Source: Streptomyces sp. man185 (GTDB taxonomy: Bacteria; Actinomycetota; Actinomycetes; Streptomycetales; Streptomycetaceae). Taken from it: 58,136 nucleotides of DNA. Position numbers and translations under genes: made by a program. Shown one piece after another: positions 25,134 through 34,525 of this stretch. The stretch covers positions 27,055 through 85,190 of the forward strand of contig NTHE01000051.1 in assembly GCA_002551355.1 (NCBI GenBank), read 5' to 3'. The notes under the pieces are model-generated. The model saw only the letters and a list, made by a program, of their open reading frames with translations, did no database searches and was not told where the DNA came from. The first letter of the stretch is position 1. Each line of letters starts with the position of its first letter.

Positions 25134-28100
25134 ATGGCCTCGTTGCCGACATCCGCCGCCGACAGCCGGACCCGCGCAGAAGCACTCCGAGAGGCACTCG
25201 CCACCCGCGTGGTGGTGGCCGACGGGGCGATGGGCACCATGCTCCAGGCACAGGACCCCACGCTGGAGGACTTCGAGAACCTCGAAGGCTGCAACGAGAT
25301 CCTCAACATCACCCGGCCCGACATCGTGCGCTCGGTCCACGAGGAGTACTTCGCGGTCGGCGTCGACTGCGTCGAGACCAACACCTTCGGCGCGAACCAC
25401 TCCGCCGCCAACGAGTACGAGATCGCCGACCGGATCTTCGAGCTCTCCGAGTCGGGCGCCCGGATCGCCCGCGAGGTCGCGGACGAGTTCGGCGCCAAGG
25501 ACGGCCGCCAGCGCTGGGTCCTCGGCTCGATCGGCCCCGGCACCAAGCTGCCCTCGCTCGGCCACACCACGTACGACGTCCTGCGCGACGGCTACCAGAA
25601 GAACGCCGAGGGACTCCTCGCCGGCGGCTCGGACGCCCTGATCGTCGAGACCACCCAGGACCTGCTGCAGACCAAGTCCAGCATCATCGGCGCACGCCGG
25701 GCGATGGACGCCCTCGGCCTCCAGGTGCCGCTGATCTGCTCCCTCGCCTTCGAGACGACCGGCGTCATGCTCCTCGGCTCCGAGATCGGCGCCGCCCTGA
25801 CCGCTCTGGAGCCGCTGGGCATCGACCTGATCGGGCTGAACTGCTCCACCGGCCCGGACGAGATGAGCGAGCACCTGCGCTACCTCGCCCGCCATTCCCG
25901 TACGCCCCTGATGTGCATGCCCAACGCCGGCCTGCCCGTCCTCACCAAGGACGGCGCGCACTTCCCGCTCGGCCCCGAGGGTCTCGCCGACTCCCAGGAG
26001 CACTTCGTCCGGGACTACGGCCTCTCCCTCATCGGCGGCTGCTGCGGTACGACCCCCGAGCACCTGCGGGTCGTCGTCGAGCGGGCCCGCGAGCTGACGC
26101 CAACCGAGCGGGACCCGCGCCCCGAGCCCGGCGCGGCCTCCCTCTACCAGCACATTCCCTTCCGCCAGGACACCGCCTATCTGGCGATCGGGGAGCGCAC
26201 CAACGCCAACGGCTCCAAGAAGTTCCGCGAGGCCATGCTGGAGGCCCGCTGGGACGACTGCGTCGAGATGGCCCGCGACCAGATCCGCGAGGGCGCGCAC
26301 ATGCTCGACCTCTGCGTCGACTACGTGGGCCGCGACGGCGTCGCCGACATGGCGGAGCTGGCCGGCCGCTTCGCGACCGCCTCCACCCTGCCGATCGTGC
26401 TGGACTCCACCGAGCTGCCCGTCCTGCGCGCCGGGCTGGAGAAGCTCGGCGGCCGGGCCGTGCTGAACTCGGTGAACTTCGAGGACGGCGACGGCCCCGA
26501 GTCCCGCTTCGCGCAGGTCAGCGCACTGGCCGCCGAGCACGGCGCCGCTTTGATCGCCCTGACGATCGACGAGGAGGGCCAGGCCCGCACCGTCGAGCAC
26601 AAGGTCGCCATCGCCGAGCGGCTGATCGAGGACCTCACCGTCAACTGGGGCATCCGCGAGTCCGACATCCTCATCGACACCCTGACCTTCACCATCTGCA
26701 CCGGCCAGGAGGAGTCCCGGGGCGACGGCATCGCCACCATCGGGGCGATCCGCGAGCTGAAGAAGCGCCACCCCGACGTCCAGACCACCCTGGGCCTCTC
26801 GAACATCTCCTTCGGCCTCAACCCGGCCGCCCGCGTCGTGCTGAACTCCGTCTTCCTCGACGAGTGCGTCAAGGCGGGCCTGGACTCCGCGATCGTGCAC
26901 GCCTCCAAGATCCTGCCGATCGCCCGGCTGGAGGAGGAGCAGGTCAAGGTCGCCCTCGACCTGATCTACGACCGCCGCAGCGAGGGCTACGACCCCCTCC
27001 AGAAGCTCATGGAGCTCTTCGAGGGCGTCAACATGAAGTCGATGAAGGCGGGCAAGGCCGAGGAGCTGATGGCCCTCCCGCTGGACGAGCGGCTCCAGCG
27101 CCGCATCATCGACGGCGAGAAGAACGGCCTGGAGGCCGACCTCGACGAGGCGCTCCAGGACACCCCGGCCCTCGACATCGTCAACAACACGCTGCTCGAA
27201 GGCATGAAGGTGGTCGGCGAGCTGTTCGGCTCCGGCCAGATGCAGCTGCCGTTCGTCCTCCAGTCGGCCGAGGTCATGAAGACCGCGGTGGCCCATCTGG
27301 AGCCGCACATGGAGAAGACCGACGACGACGGCAAGGGCACCATCGTGCTCGCCACCGTCCGCGGCGACGTCCACGACATCGGCAAGAACCTCGTCGACAT
27401 CATCCTGTCCAACAACGGCTACAACGTCGTCAACCTCGGCATCAAGCAGCCCGTCTCCGCGATCCTGGAAGCCGCCGAGGAGCACCGCGCCGACGTCATC
27501 GGCATGTCCGGTCTCCTGGTGAAGTCCACCGTGATCATGAAGGAGAACCTCCAGGAGCTCAACCAGCGCAAGATGGCCGCCGACTTCCCCGTCATCCTCG
27601 GCGGCGCCGCGCTGACCAGGGCCTACGTCGAACAGGACCTGCACGAGATCTACGAGGGCGAGGTCCGCTACGCCCGCGACGCCTTCGAGGGCCTGCGCCT
27701 CATGGACGCGCTCATCGGCGTCAAGCGCGGCGTGCCGGGCGCGGCCCTTCCCGAGCTCAAGCAGCGCCGCGTGCCCAAGAAGGACGTGGCGGCGGTGCTG
27801 GAGGTCGAGGAGCCCGAGGGCTCGGTGCGCTCGGACGTCTCCATCACCAATCCGATCCCCGAGCCGCCGTTCCGGGGCACCCGCGTCATCAAGGGCATCC
27901 CGCTCAAGGACTACGCCTCCTGGCTCGACGAGGGCGCCCTTTTCAAGGGCCAGTGGGGCCTCAAGCAGGCCAGGACCGGCGACGGGCCGACGTACGAGGA
28001 GCTGGTGGAGACCGAGGGGCGCCCGCATCTGCGCGGCTGGCTCGACCACCTCCAGTCCAACAACCTCCTGGAAGCCGCCGTCGTCTACGGCTACTTCCCC

Positions 28101-28649
28101 TGCGTCTCCAAGGGCGAGGACCTGATCCTCCTCCACGAGGACGGCTCCGAGCGCACCCGCTTCACCTTCCCGCGCCAGCGCCGCGGCCGCCGCCTCTGCC
28201 TCGCGGACTTCTTCCGCCCCGAGGAGTCCGGAGAGACGGACGTCATCGGCCTCCAGATCGTCACCGTCGGCTCCCGGATCGGCGAGGCCACCGCCGAGCT
28301 GTTCGCCGCCAACTCCTACCGCGACTACCTGGAGCTGCACGGCCTTTCCGTCCAGCTCGCCGAGGCGCTCGCCGAGTACTGGCACGCCCGGGTCCGCAGT
28401 GAGCTCGGCTTCGCGGGGGAGGACCCGGCGGACGTCGAGGACATGTTCGCGCTGAAGTACCGCGGCGCGCGGTTCTCGCTCGGTTACGGGGCGTGCCCGG
28501 ACCTGGAGGACCGGGCCAAGATCGCCGACCTCCTGCAGCCGGAGCGGATCGGCGTGCACCTCTCCGAGGAGTTCCAGCTCCACCCCGAGCAGTCCACCGA
28601 CGCCATCGTCATCCACCACCCCGAGGCGAAGTACTTCAACGCCCGGTAG
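25134..28649 (+). CDS. metH: cobalamin-dependent methionine synthase
   Basis: A 1171-residue modular enzyme that transfers a methyl group from methyltetrahydrofolate to homocysteine through methylcobalamin. Order: homocysteine-binding barrel with zinc ligands including Cys303-Cys304 (GGCCGTTPEH), pterin-binding domain (about 340-610), cobalamin cap and Rossmann domain with DVHDIGKN and the axial His747, and the C-terminal SAM-dependent activation domain (about 880-1171, with RGARFSLGYGACPD). I chose ATG 25134 because GGGAGATC lies upstream; an in-frame ATG at 25074 adds 20 basic residues. It is a single gene, divergent from gylR. Confidence 0.97.
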   Translation: MASLPTSAADSRTRAEALREALATRVVVADGAMGTMLQAQDPTLEDFENLEGCNEILNITRPDIVRSVHEEYFAVGVDCVETNTFGANHSAANEYEIADRIFELSESGARIAREVADEFGAKDGRQRWVLGSIGPGTKLPSLGHTTYDVLRDGYQKNAEGLLAGGSDALIVETTQDLLQTKSSIIGARRAMDALGLQVPLICSLAFETTGVMLLGSEIGAALTALEPLGIDLIGLNCSTGPDEMSEHLRYLARHSRTPLMCMPNAGLPVLTKDGAHFPLGPEGLADSQEHFVRDYGLSLIGGCCGTTPEHLRVVVERARELTPTERDPRPEPGAASLYQHIPFRQDTAYLAIGERTNANGSKKFREAMLEARWDDCVEMARDQIREGAHMLDLCVDYVGRDGVADMAELAGRFATASTLPIVLDSTELPVLRAGLEKLGGRAVLNSVNFEDGDGPESRFAQVSALAAEHGAALIALTIDEEGQARTVEHKVAIAERLIEDLTVNWGIRESDILIDTLTFTICTGQEESRGDGIATIGAIRELKKRHPDVQTTLGLSNISFGLNPAARVVLNSVFLDECVKAGLDSAIVHASKILPIARLEEEQVKVALDLIYDRRSEGYDPLQKLMELFEGVNMKSMKAGKAEELMALPLDERLQRRIIDGEKNGLEADLDEALQDTPALDIVNNTLLEGMKVVGELFGSGQMQLPFVLQSAEVMKTAVAHLEPHMEKTDDDGKGTIVLATVRGDVHDIGKNLVDIILSNNGYNVVNLGIKQPVSAILEAAEEHRADVIGMSGLLVKSTVIMKENLQELNQRKMAADFPVILGGAALTRAYVEQDLHEIYEGEVRYARDAFEGLRLMDALIGVKRGVPGAALPELKQRRVPKKDVAAVLEVEEPEGSVRSDVSITNPIPEPPFRGTRVIKGIPLKDYASWLDEGALFKGQWGLKQARTGDGPTYEELVETEGRPHLRGWLDHLQSNNLLEAAVVYGYFPCVSKGEDLILLHEDGSERTRFTFPRQRRGRRLCLADFFRPEESGETDVIGLQIVTVGSRIGEATAELFAANSYRDYLELHGLSVQLAEALAEYWHARVRSELGFAGEDPADVEDMFALKYRGARFSLGYGACPDLEDRAKIADLLQPERIGVHLSEEFQLHPEQSTDAIVIHHPEAKYFNAR

Positions 28650-28657
28650 GAAGGAAT

Positions 28658-28697
28658 TCGCCCCGCGCTCACGCGCCTCTCGCGCACCGCGGGGCGA
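28658..28697 (+). terminator. terminator after metH
   Basis: A perfect 10-bp inverted repeat (28658-28667 with 28688-28697) follows the metH stop. A -10-like TACACT for the next gene follows at 28705-28710. Confidence 0.65.
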
Positions 28698-28792
28698 CAC
28701 GTCGTACACTGGTCGGTCCAGCGCAGGCCGGTCGCCCTCCCACTTCTGGGAATGGCGGCCGGCCTTCTCGTCCCTTACGGAAGGTGTGCCGG

Positions 28793-29503
28793 ATGACCAG
28801 TACGGTCCCCGCGTCCTTGACCCGCACGGCCGAAGGCGCCGCCCTGCAGGCGGTCCTTCTCGACATGGACGGCACCCTGGTCGATACCGAGGGCTTCTGG
28901 TGGGACGTGGAGAAAGAGGTCTTCGCCGGACTCGGGCACCGGCTGGAGGAGTCCTGGCGGGACGTGGTCGTCGGCGGTCCGATGACCCGCAGCGCCGGCT
29001 ACCTCGTCGACGTCACCGGCGCCGACATCCGGCTGGACGAGCTGACCGTACTGCTCAACGACGGATTCGAGAGCCGCATCAGCCGGGGTGTGCCGCTGAT
29101 GCCCGGGGCCGAGCGGCTGCTCGCCGAACTGGCCGCTTACGAGGTGCCCACCGCGCTCGTCTCGGCCTCCCACCGCCGGATCATCGACCGGGTGCTGGAC
29201 TCGGTGGGCCACCACCACTTCGCGCTCACGGTCGCGGGCGACGAGGTGGCCCGGACCAAGCCCCACCCCGAGCCCTACCTCACCGCCGCCGCGGGCTTCG
29301 GCGCCGACCCCTGGCGCTGTGCCGTCATCGAGGACACCGCGACCGGCGTGGCCGCCGCCGAGGCCGCCGGCTGCCGGGTCGTCGCCGTGCCGTCCGTCGC
29401 CCCCATCGCGCCGGCGGCCGGGCGCGTGGTCGTCGGCTCCCTCGAAGAGGTCGACCTCGCCTTTCTGCGGGGGCTCATCACCGGATCGAGCGGAACGGGC
29501 TGA
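28793..29503 (+). CDS. HAD-superfamily phosphatase
   Basis: A 236-residue hydrolase of the HAD subfamily I with a small helical cap, like beta-phosphoglucomutase or sugar-phosphate phosphatases. Motif I is DMDGTLVDTEG with nucleophile Asp24 and Asp26; motif II is SAS after TALV; motif III/IV are KPHPEPYL and VIEDTATG. GGAAGG lies 8 bases before ATG 28793. The leader of about 75 nt contains an imperfect 12-bp hairpin (about 28723-28768). Substrate is unknown. Confidence 0.9.
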   Translation: MTSTVPASLTRTAEGAALQAVLLDMDGTLVDTEGFWWDVEKEVFAGLGHRLEESWRDVVVGGPMTRSAGYLVDVTGADIRLDELTVLLNDGFESRISRGVPLMPGAERLLAELAAYEVPTALVSASHRRIIDRVLDSVGHHHFALTVAGDEVARTKPHPEPYLTAAAGFGADPWRCAVIEDTATGVAAAEAAGCRVVAVPSVAPIAPAAGRVVVGSLEEVDLAFLRGLITGSSGTG

Positions 29504-29637
29504 CGGCATCCGGCATCCCCGCGCGCCGGGCGGCCGCTTGTGAACGAAGAGTGGATTTTCTGCCCCCCTCCGTGCGCTTTCCGGCAACGTTCCGTGGATG
29601 TGGATCAGCCGCAGGGCGGATATGTGAAGAGGGTGCG

Positions 29638-29657
29638 CGAGTGACCTTGCTCACTCG
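29638..29657. promoter_or_regulatory. CRP-like palindrome CGAGTGA-N6-TCACTCG
   Basis: A perfect 7-bp inverted repeat with a 6-bp spacer has the GTGA-N6-TCAC core of CRP sites. It lies in the 322-bp gap 29504-29825, about 170 bp before the substrate-binding lipoprotein gene. I see no gene in that gap. Confidence 0.5.
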
Positions 29658-29825
29658 AAGGCCTCCGGTGGCCCGCCGAGATCGGGTGAGCTGTCCGCAA
29701 TGATGATCGTATGTCGGCCCCGCCGGTCGCCGAGGGAGTATGAGCCGCCCGCCGGACGGTCGGAGGGGCCACCCACGGCTACTAACTTTGATTCCTCACC
29801 TGCCGGGATGAGGGAGAACGTCCAG

Positions 29826-31424
29826 ATGAACCGCAAGACCCTGGTGCTGCCGGCCGTGGTCGGCCTGCTCGCCCCCGTGCTCGCCGCTTGCGGCAGCACG
29901 GACAGCGGCGCCGGTGGCAAGGGGGCCATCGTCGTCGGCACCACGGATCAGCTCGTGGCCTCGAAGGAGAACCCCGCGCCGCTCGACCCGGCCATCGGCT
30001 ACGAAGCGGGCGTCTGGAACGTCCTGCGGCAGACCGTGCAGACCCTGACCGCGGTGCCCAACGGCGGCGGCGAGCCGGTGCCCGAGGCCGCCCGCAGCTG
30101 CACCTTCACCGACACCGCGAACGAGAGCTACCGCTGCACCCTGCGGGCGGGCCTCACCTTCGCCGACGGGACGCCCGTCACCGCCGAGGACGTGAAGCAC
30201 TCCATCCAGCGCGTCATCGACATCGACTCGGACAGCGGGCCGGTCGGCCTGCTCGCCAACATCGACATGATCGAGACCAAGGGCGAGGACCAGGTGATCT
30301 TCCACCTGAACACGCCCGACGCGACCTTCCCGTACAAGCTCGCCACCCCCGCCGCCGGCATCGTCCCGAAGGCGGACTACCCGGCGAAGGCGGCGCGCAC
30401 CGGCTTCCAGGTCAACGGCTCCGGCCCTTACACCATGAAGCCGCAGGTCGAGAACGGCCGGGTCGTCAAGATCTCCTTCGCCAAGAACCCCTCGTACAAG
30501 GGTGAGCTGAAGGTCCTCAACGACAAGGTCGAGATGGACCTCTTCCCCGACGCCGAGGCGATGGGCAAGGCGCTCGACGAGGACAAGATCCACATGATGA
30601 CCCGGGCGATGTCGCCCGAGCAGGCCCACGACATGCTCGTGGAGCCGAAGGAGGGCATCGAGCTCACCGAACTGCCCGGCCTGGCCATCAGCTACCTCGG
30701 GTTCAACACCAAGGACCCCGTGGTCAACAAGTCCGTCCGGCAGGCCATGGCGCAGATCATCGACCGGGGCGAGATCGCGGGCAAGGTGTACGGCACCACC
30801 GCCGAACCGCTCTACTCGCTGATCCCCTCCAGCATCGCCGGGCACACCAACGCCTTCTTCAACAAGTACGGCGAGCCCAGCACCGCCAAGGCCGCGGAGA
30901 TCCTCCGTGCCGCCGGGATCGATACGCCGGTGAAGTTCACCCTGCACTACACCAACGACCACTACGGCCCGGCCACCGCCGCTGAGTTCAAGGCGATCCA
31001 GCAGCAGCTGAACAGCTCCGGCCTCTTCGACGTCTCCGTCCAGGGCGAGGAATGGTCGAAGTACCGCCCCGAGCAGAAGCGCGGCGACTACGCGGCCTAC
31101 GGCATGGGCTGGTTCCCCGACTTCCCGGACCCGGACAACTACACCGCGCCGTTCCTGGACGCGAACAACTTCCTCAACTCGCCCTACCGGTCGCGCGAGG
31201 CGGAGAAGGTCCTCATCCCGCAGTCCCGCCGCGAGGCCGACCGCGCCGCCGCCGCCACCACCTACGAGAAGCTCCAGGACATCGTCGCCACCGACGTACC
31301 GGTGCTCCCGATCTGGCAGGGCAAGCAGTACGTGGCATCCCGCGACGGGATCGCCGGGGTGGAGCGCTCCGTCAGCGCCACCTCCGAGCTCCAGCTCTGG
31401 GAGCTCAACCGGCCCAGCGTCTGA
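29826..31424 (+). CDS. ABC-transporter substrate-binding lipoprotein, family 5 (peptide-type)
   Basis: A 532-residue exported lipoprotein. The lipobox LAAC places the acylated Cys at residue 22. The mature part has the family 5 pattern: LDPAIGYEAGVWNVLRQT, RAGLTFADGTPVTAEDVKHS (residues about 100-125) and FPDFPDPDNYTAPF near the end. It binds oligopeptides or similar ligands for an ABC importer. No permease or ATPase gene is adjacent, so it is an orphan receptor in this window. A GGGAG ribosome site precedes ATG 29826; an ATG at 29808 is less likely. Confidence 0.9.
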   Translation: MNRKTLVLPAVVGLLAPVLAACGSTDSGAGGKGAIVVGTTDQLVASKENPAPLDPAIGYEAGVWNVLRQTVQTLTAVPNGGGEPVPEAARSCTFTDTANESYRCTLRAGLTFADGTPVTAEDVKHSIQRVIDIDSDSGPVGLLANIDMIETKGEDQVIFHLNTPDATFPYKLATPAAGIVPKADYPAKAARTGFQVNGSGPYTMKPQVENGRVVKISFAKNPSYKGELKVLNDKVEMDLFPDAEAMGKALDEDKIHMMTRAMSPEQAHDMLVEPKEGIELTELPGLAISYLGFNTKDPVVNKSVRQAMAQIIDRGEIAGKVYGTTAEPLYSLIPSSIAGHTNAFFNKYGEPSTAKAAEILRAAGIDTPVKFTLHYTNDHYGPATAAEFKAIQQQLNSSGLFDVSVQGEEWSKYRPEQKRGDYAAYGMGWFPDFPDPDNYTAPFLDANNFLNSPYRSREAEKVLIPQSRREADRAAAATTYEKLQDIVATDVPVLPIWQGKQYVASRDGIAGVERSVSATSELQLWELNRPSV

Positions 31425-31438
31425 GCCCCGACCGCAAC

Positions 31439-31490
31439 GCCGTCCGGCCCGTACCCCTCCTCGTGACACGAGGGGTGCGGGCCGGACGGC
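31439..31490. terminator. bidirectional terminator
   Basis: A 21-bp stem with one T-G pair lies between the convergent lipoprotein and response-regulator genes. Confidence 0.85.
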
Positions 31491-31508
31491 TTCGCGTGTT
31501 GCGGGGCC

Positions 31509-32180
31509 CTACTGCGCGCCGGGGCGCACCAGTCCACTCTCGTACGCGTACACCGCGGCCTGCACCCGGTCGCGCAGGCCCAACTTCGTGAGCACATGGC
31601 CCACATGCGTCTTGACCGTCGTCTCGCTGACGAACAGATCCGCCGCGATCTCCGCGTTGGACAGCCCGCGCGCCACCAGCTTCAGCACCTCGACCTCACG
31701 GTCCGTCAGCGTGTGCAGGGCATCCGGCACCGGGTCCTCACCGGACGGCAGATGGTCCGCGTACTTGTCGAGCAGCCGGCGCGTGATGCTCGGCGCGAGC
31801 ATCGCCTCGCCCGCCGCCACCACCCGGATCGCCTGCACCAGCTCGGCCGCCGGAGCGTCCTTCAGCAGGAAACCGCTCGCCCCCGCACGCAGCGCCTCCA
31901 CCACGTACTCGTCGAGATCGAAGGTGGTCAGCACCAGCACCTTCGCCGGGCCGTCCTTGCCGGGGCCGGTGATCTGACGGGTCGCCTCCACCCCGTCCAT
32001 CCGCGGCATCCGGATGTCCATGAGCACCACATCGGGCTGCAGCGCCCGCACCTGGTCGATGGCCTGCAGACCGTCACCGGCCTCGCCGACCACCGCCAGA
32101 TCGCCTTCGGCCTCCAGAATCATCCGGAAACCGGTGCGCAGCAGAGGCTGGTCATCGACCAGAAGGACGCGGATCGCCAC
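31509..32180 (-). CDS. NarL/LuxR-family response regulator (orphan)
   Basis: A 223-residue regulator. The receiver domain (1-120) has Asp9-Asp10, the phospho-acceptor Asp55 in LMDIRMP, and a Lys in LLKDAP. The C-terminal LuxR helix-turn-helix (about 155-215) has LTDREVEVLKLVARGLSNAEIA. It starts at GTG 32180, with AAGGAG upstream, 9 bases after the RecB-like gene on the same strand, so the two are probably co-transcribed. No histidine kinase gene is nearby. Confidence 0.92.
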   Translation of the reverse strand: MAIRVLLVDDQPLLRTGFRMILEAEGDLAVVGEAGDGLQAIDQVRALQPDVVLMDIRMPRMDGVEATRQITGPGKDGPAKVLVLTTFDLDEYVVEALRAGASGFLLKDAPAAELVQAIRVVAAGEAMLAPSITRRLLDKYADHLPSGEDPVPDALHTLTDREVEVLKLVARGLSNAEIAADLFVSETTVKTHVGHVLTKLGLRDRVQAAVYAYESGLVRPGAQ

Positions 32181-32189
32181 AGGAACTCC

Positions 32190-33101
32190 TTAAGGGCCTT
32201 CAAGGGCCACGGCTCGGCCGGCCTCGGCCTGGACCGGTCCCATTCTGCCCTGGCCATCCTCGCCCGAATCCGCCGGGCGGACCGACAGCGGGTATACCGG
32301 GGGAGTCCCGCCGAATTCCGGACACACCGCCTGGTGATCGCACCAGCCGCACAGCTTCGTCGGCCGGGGCCGCCAGTCACCGGTCTCCGTCGCCAGCCTG
32401 ATCGCGTCCCACAGCGCCAGCAGCTTGCGCTCCACCCGCTCCAGATCCGCCACCACCGGGTCGTACGTCAGCACGTCCCCGCTGCCCAGATAGACCAGCT
32501 GGAGGCGGCGCGGCACGACCCCCTTCAACCGCCAGACCACCAGCGCGTAGAACGTCATCTGGAACAGCGGCCCCTCGGAGTACTCCGGCCGCGGCGCCTT
32601 GCCCGTCTTGTAGTCGACGATCCGGACCTCGCCGCTCGGCGCGACGTCCACCCGGTCGATCACCCCGCGCAGCCGCAGCCCCGACTCCAGCTCCGTCTCG
32701 ACGAACAGCTCACGCTCCGCCGGCTCCAGCCGCGTCGGGTCCTCCAGCGAGAACCACCGGTCCACCAAGCGCTCCGCCTCGCCGAGCCAGCGCGTCAGAC
32801 GCTCGCCCTCGGCGTCCCCGGCGAACAGGTCGGTCAGCTCCGGCTTCGACTCCAGCAGCCGGTCCCACTGGCCGGGGATCAGCGCCCGCGCCCGGGGCGC
32901 CGTACGGTCGGCCGCCGGGACGTCGAAGAGCCGCTCCAGCACCGCATGGACCAGCGTGCCGCGGGTAGCCGCCTCGCTGGGCTTCTCCGGCAGCTTGTCG
33001 ATGACCCGGAAGCGGTAGAGCAAGGGGCACTGCATGAAATCGCTCGCCCGCGACGGCGACAGGGACGAAGGCGGCTGAGGCGGCCGCGGCACGGAGGTCA
33101 T
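32190..33101 (-). CDS. RecB-family nuclease with iron-sulfur cluster (Cas4/AddB-like)
   Basis: A 303-residue PD-(D/E)XK nuclease. Cys25 (FMQCPLLY) and the C-terminal CGWCDHQAVCPEF provide four cysteines that would bind a [4Fe-4S] cluster. The active site is DYKTGK at 163-168, with ESGLRLRGVIDRVD ahead of it. Members of this family degrade or resect DNA ends. The gene is preceded by a near-perfect RecA-NDp motif 8 bases before ATG and followed by the orphan response regulator gene. The tail from about 270 on is low-complexity. Confidence 0.9.
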   Translation of the reverse strand: MTSVPRPPQPPSSLSPSRASDFMQCPLLYRFRVIDKLPEKPSEAATRGTLVHAVLERLFDVPAADRTAPRARALIPGQWDRLLESKPELTDLFAGDAEGERLTRWLGEAERLVDRWFSLEDPTRLEPAERELFVETELESGLRLRGVIDRVDVAPSGEVRIVDYKTGKAPRPEYSEGPLFQMTFYALVVWRLKGVVPRRLQLVYLGSGDVLTYDPVVADLERVERKLLALWDAIRLATETGDWRPRPTKLCGWCDHQAVCPEFGGTPPVYPLSVRPADSGEDGQGRMGPVQAEAGRAVALEGP

Positions 33102-33109
33102 GTCTCAAG

Positions 33110-33132
33110 ACCCTACGGCCCGCCACTGACAG
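33110..33132 (-). promoter_or_regulatory. RecA-NDp (PafBC-type) promoter motif before the RecB-like gene
   Basis: On the minus strand it reads CTGTCAGTG-N8-TAGGGT against the consensus TTGTCRGTG-N8-TANNNT, one mismatch at the first base. The -10 ends 8 bases before ATG 33101, so the mRNA would be leaderless or nearly so. Confidence 0.75.
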
Positions 33133-33212
33133 CGAGCGGCATACCATCGACGGCAGACCCTCGCACACTGCATGATCGTGGCACAGGCCACTCACCGAAC
33201 CGAAGGGACCCC

Positions 33213-34463
33213 GTGGACGAGAGCGGCGACAGCGGGCGGCCGCAGCCCGGCGCAGGGGGAACGGCCCCCGGCACCGGCCCCGACGACGGCAAGCCGAAAC
33301 GCCCCGCGGAGCCGGGTGGCGGCCTGCTCATGGGCCGCCCCTTCGGCGTGCCCGTCTACGTCGCCCCCAGCTGGTTCGTCGTCGCCGCGCTGATCACCTG
33401 GGTCTTCGGCGGCCAGCTCGACCGCGTGCTGCCCGAGCTGGGCGGCGCCCGCTACCTCGTCGCCCTGTTCTTCGCCATCGCCTTCTACGCCTCCGTGCTC
33501 GTCCACGAACTGGCCCACACGGTCGCGGCCCTGCGTTACGAACTCCCCGTCCGCCGCATCCAGCTCCAGTTCTTCGGCGGGGTCTCGGAGATCGAGAAGG
33601 AGAGCGAGACGCCCGGCCGCGAGTTCGTCCTCGCCTTCGTCGGGCCGCTCCTGTCCCTGGTTCTCGGCGGCGTCTTCTACGGGGCGATGCAGCTCGTCGA
33701 GCCCGGCACGGTCCCCGGCGTCCTGCTCGCGGGCCTGATGATCTCCAACCTCATCGTGGCCGCCTTCAACCTGCTGCCCGGCCTGCCCCTCGACGGCGGC
33801 CGCATGCTCCGCGCCGTCGTCTGGAAGATCACCGGCAAGCCCATGAGCGGCACCATCGCCGCGGCCTGGGTCGGCCGCGGCCTCGCCGTCGTCGTCCTCA
33901 TCGGACTGCCGCTGCTCACCCACACCGGAACGCTGGGCGGCAGCGCCCAGGACATCGGCGGGGTCGAGACCGTCATGGACGCGCTGCTCGCCGCGATTCT
34001 CGCCGGCATCATCTGGACCGGTGCCGGGAACAGCCTGCGCGTGGCCCGCCTCCGCGAGCACCTGCCCGACCTCCGGGCCCGCACCCTGACCCGCCGTGCC
34101 GTCCCCGTCGAGTCCGCCACCCCGCTCTCCGAAGCGCTGCGCCGGGCCAACGAGGCGGGCGCCCGCGCCCTGGTCGTCGTCGACGGACAGGGCAACCCCA
34201 AGGGCGTCGTCCGCGAGGCCGCCATCGTCGGTGTCCCCGAGCACCGCCGCCCCTGGGTCGCCGTCAGCGGCCTCGCCCAGGACCTCACCGACGGCATGAA
34301 GGTCCCCGCGGAACTGGCCGGCGAAGCCCTCCTGGACCGGCTCAAGGCCACCCCCGCCACCGAATACCTGGTCGTCGAGGAGACCGGCGAGATCTACGGG
34401 GTCCTCTCCACCGCCGATGTGGAGCGCGCCTTCGTCAAGGCCATGGCCCGCCCCGGCGCCTGA
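33213..34463 (+). CDS. site-2 protease family membrane metalloprotease with CBS domains
   Basis: A 416-residue integral membrane protease. A 40-residue Gly/Pro-rich cytoplasmic start precedes the S2P core: first helix (about 52-67), the zinc motif HELAH at 98-102 and the second metal motif in LLPGLPLDGGR. The C-terminal part (about 285-410) has paired CBS domains, as in Rip3-like proteins. Such enzymes cleave membrane-anchored anti-sigma factors or other regulators. I chose GTG 33213 with GAAGGGA upstream; the large upstream open frame is antisense to recB and the regulator gene. It is divergent from the RecB-like gene. Confidence 0.88.
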   Translation: MDESGDSGRPQPGAGGTAPGTGPDDGKPKRPAEPGGGLLMGRPFGVPVYVAPSWFVVAALITWVFGGQLDRVLPELGGARYLVALFFAIAFYASVLVHELAHTVAALRYELPVRRIQLQFFGGVSEIEKESETPGREFVLAFVGPLLSLVLGGVFYGAMQLVEPGTVPGVLLAGLMISNLIVAAFNLLPGLPLDGGRMLRAVVWKITGKPMSGTIAAAWVGRGLAVVVLIGLPLLTHTGTLGGSAQDIGGVETVMDALLAAILAGIIWTGAGNSLRVARLREHLPDLRARTLTRRAVPVESATPLSEALRRANEAGARALVVVDGQGNPKGVVREAAIVGVPEHRRPWVAVSGLAQDLTDGMKVPAELAGEALLDRLKATPATEYLVVEETGEIYGVLSTADVERAFVKAMARPGA

Positions 34464-34513
34464 GCCCCCTTCGCGCCGGGGGGACAGGCGGCAGGAGGCC
34501 CCGGAATCACCGG

Positions 34514-34519
34514 TAGGCT
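34514..34519 (+). promoter_or_regulatory. -10 hexamer of a probable leaderless trmI promoter
   Basis: TAGGCT lies 6 bases before ATG 34526, and no ribosome site is present. Confidence 0.5.
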
Positions 34520-34525
34520 GGTCAC

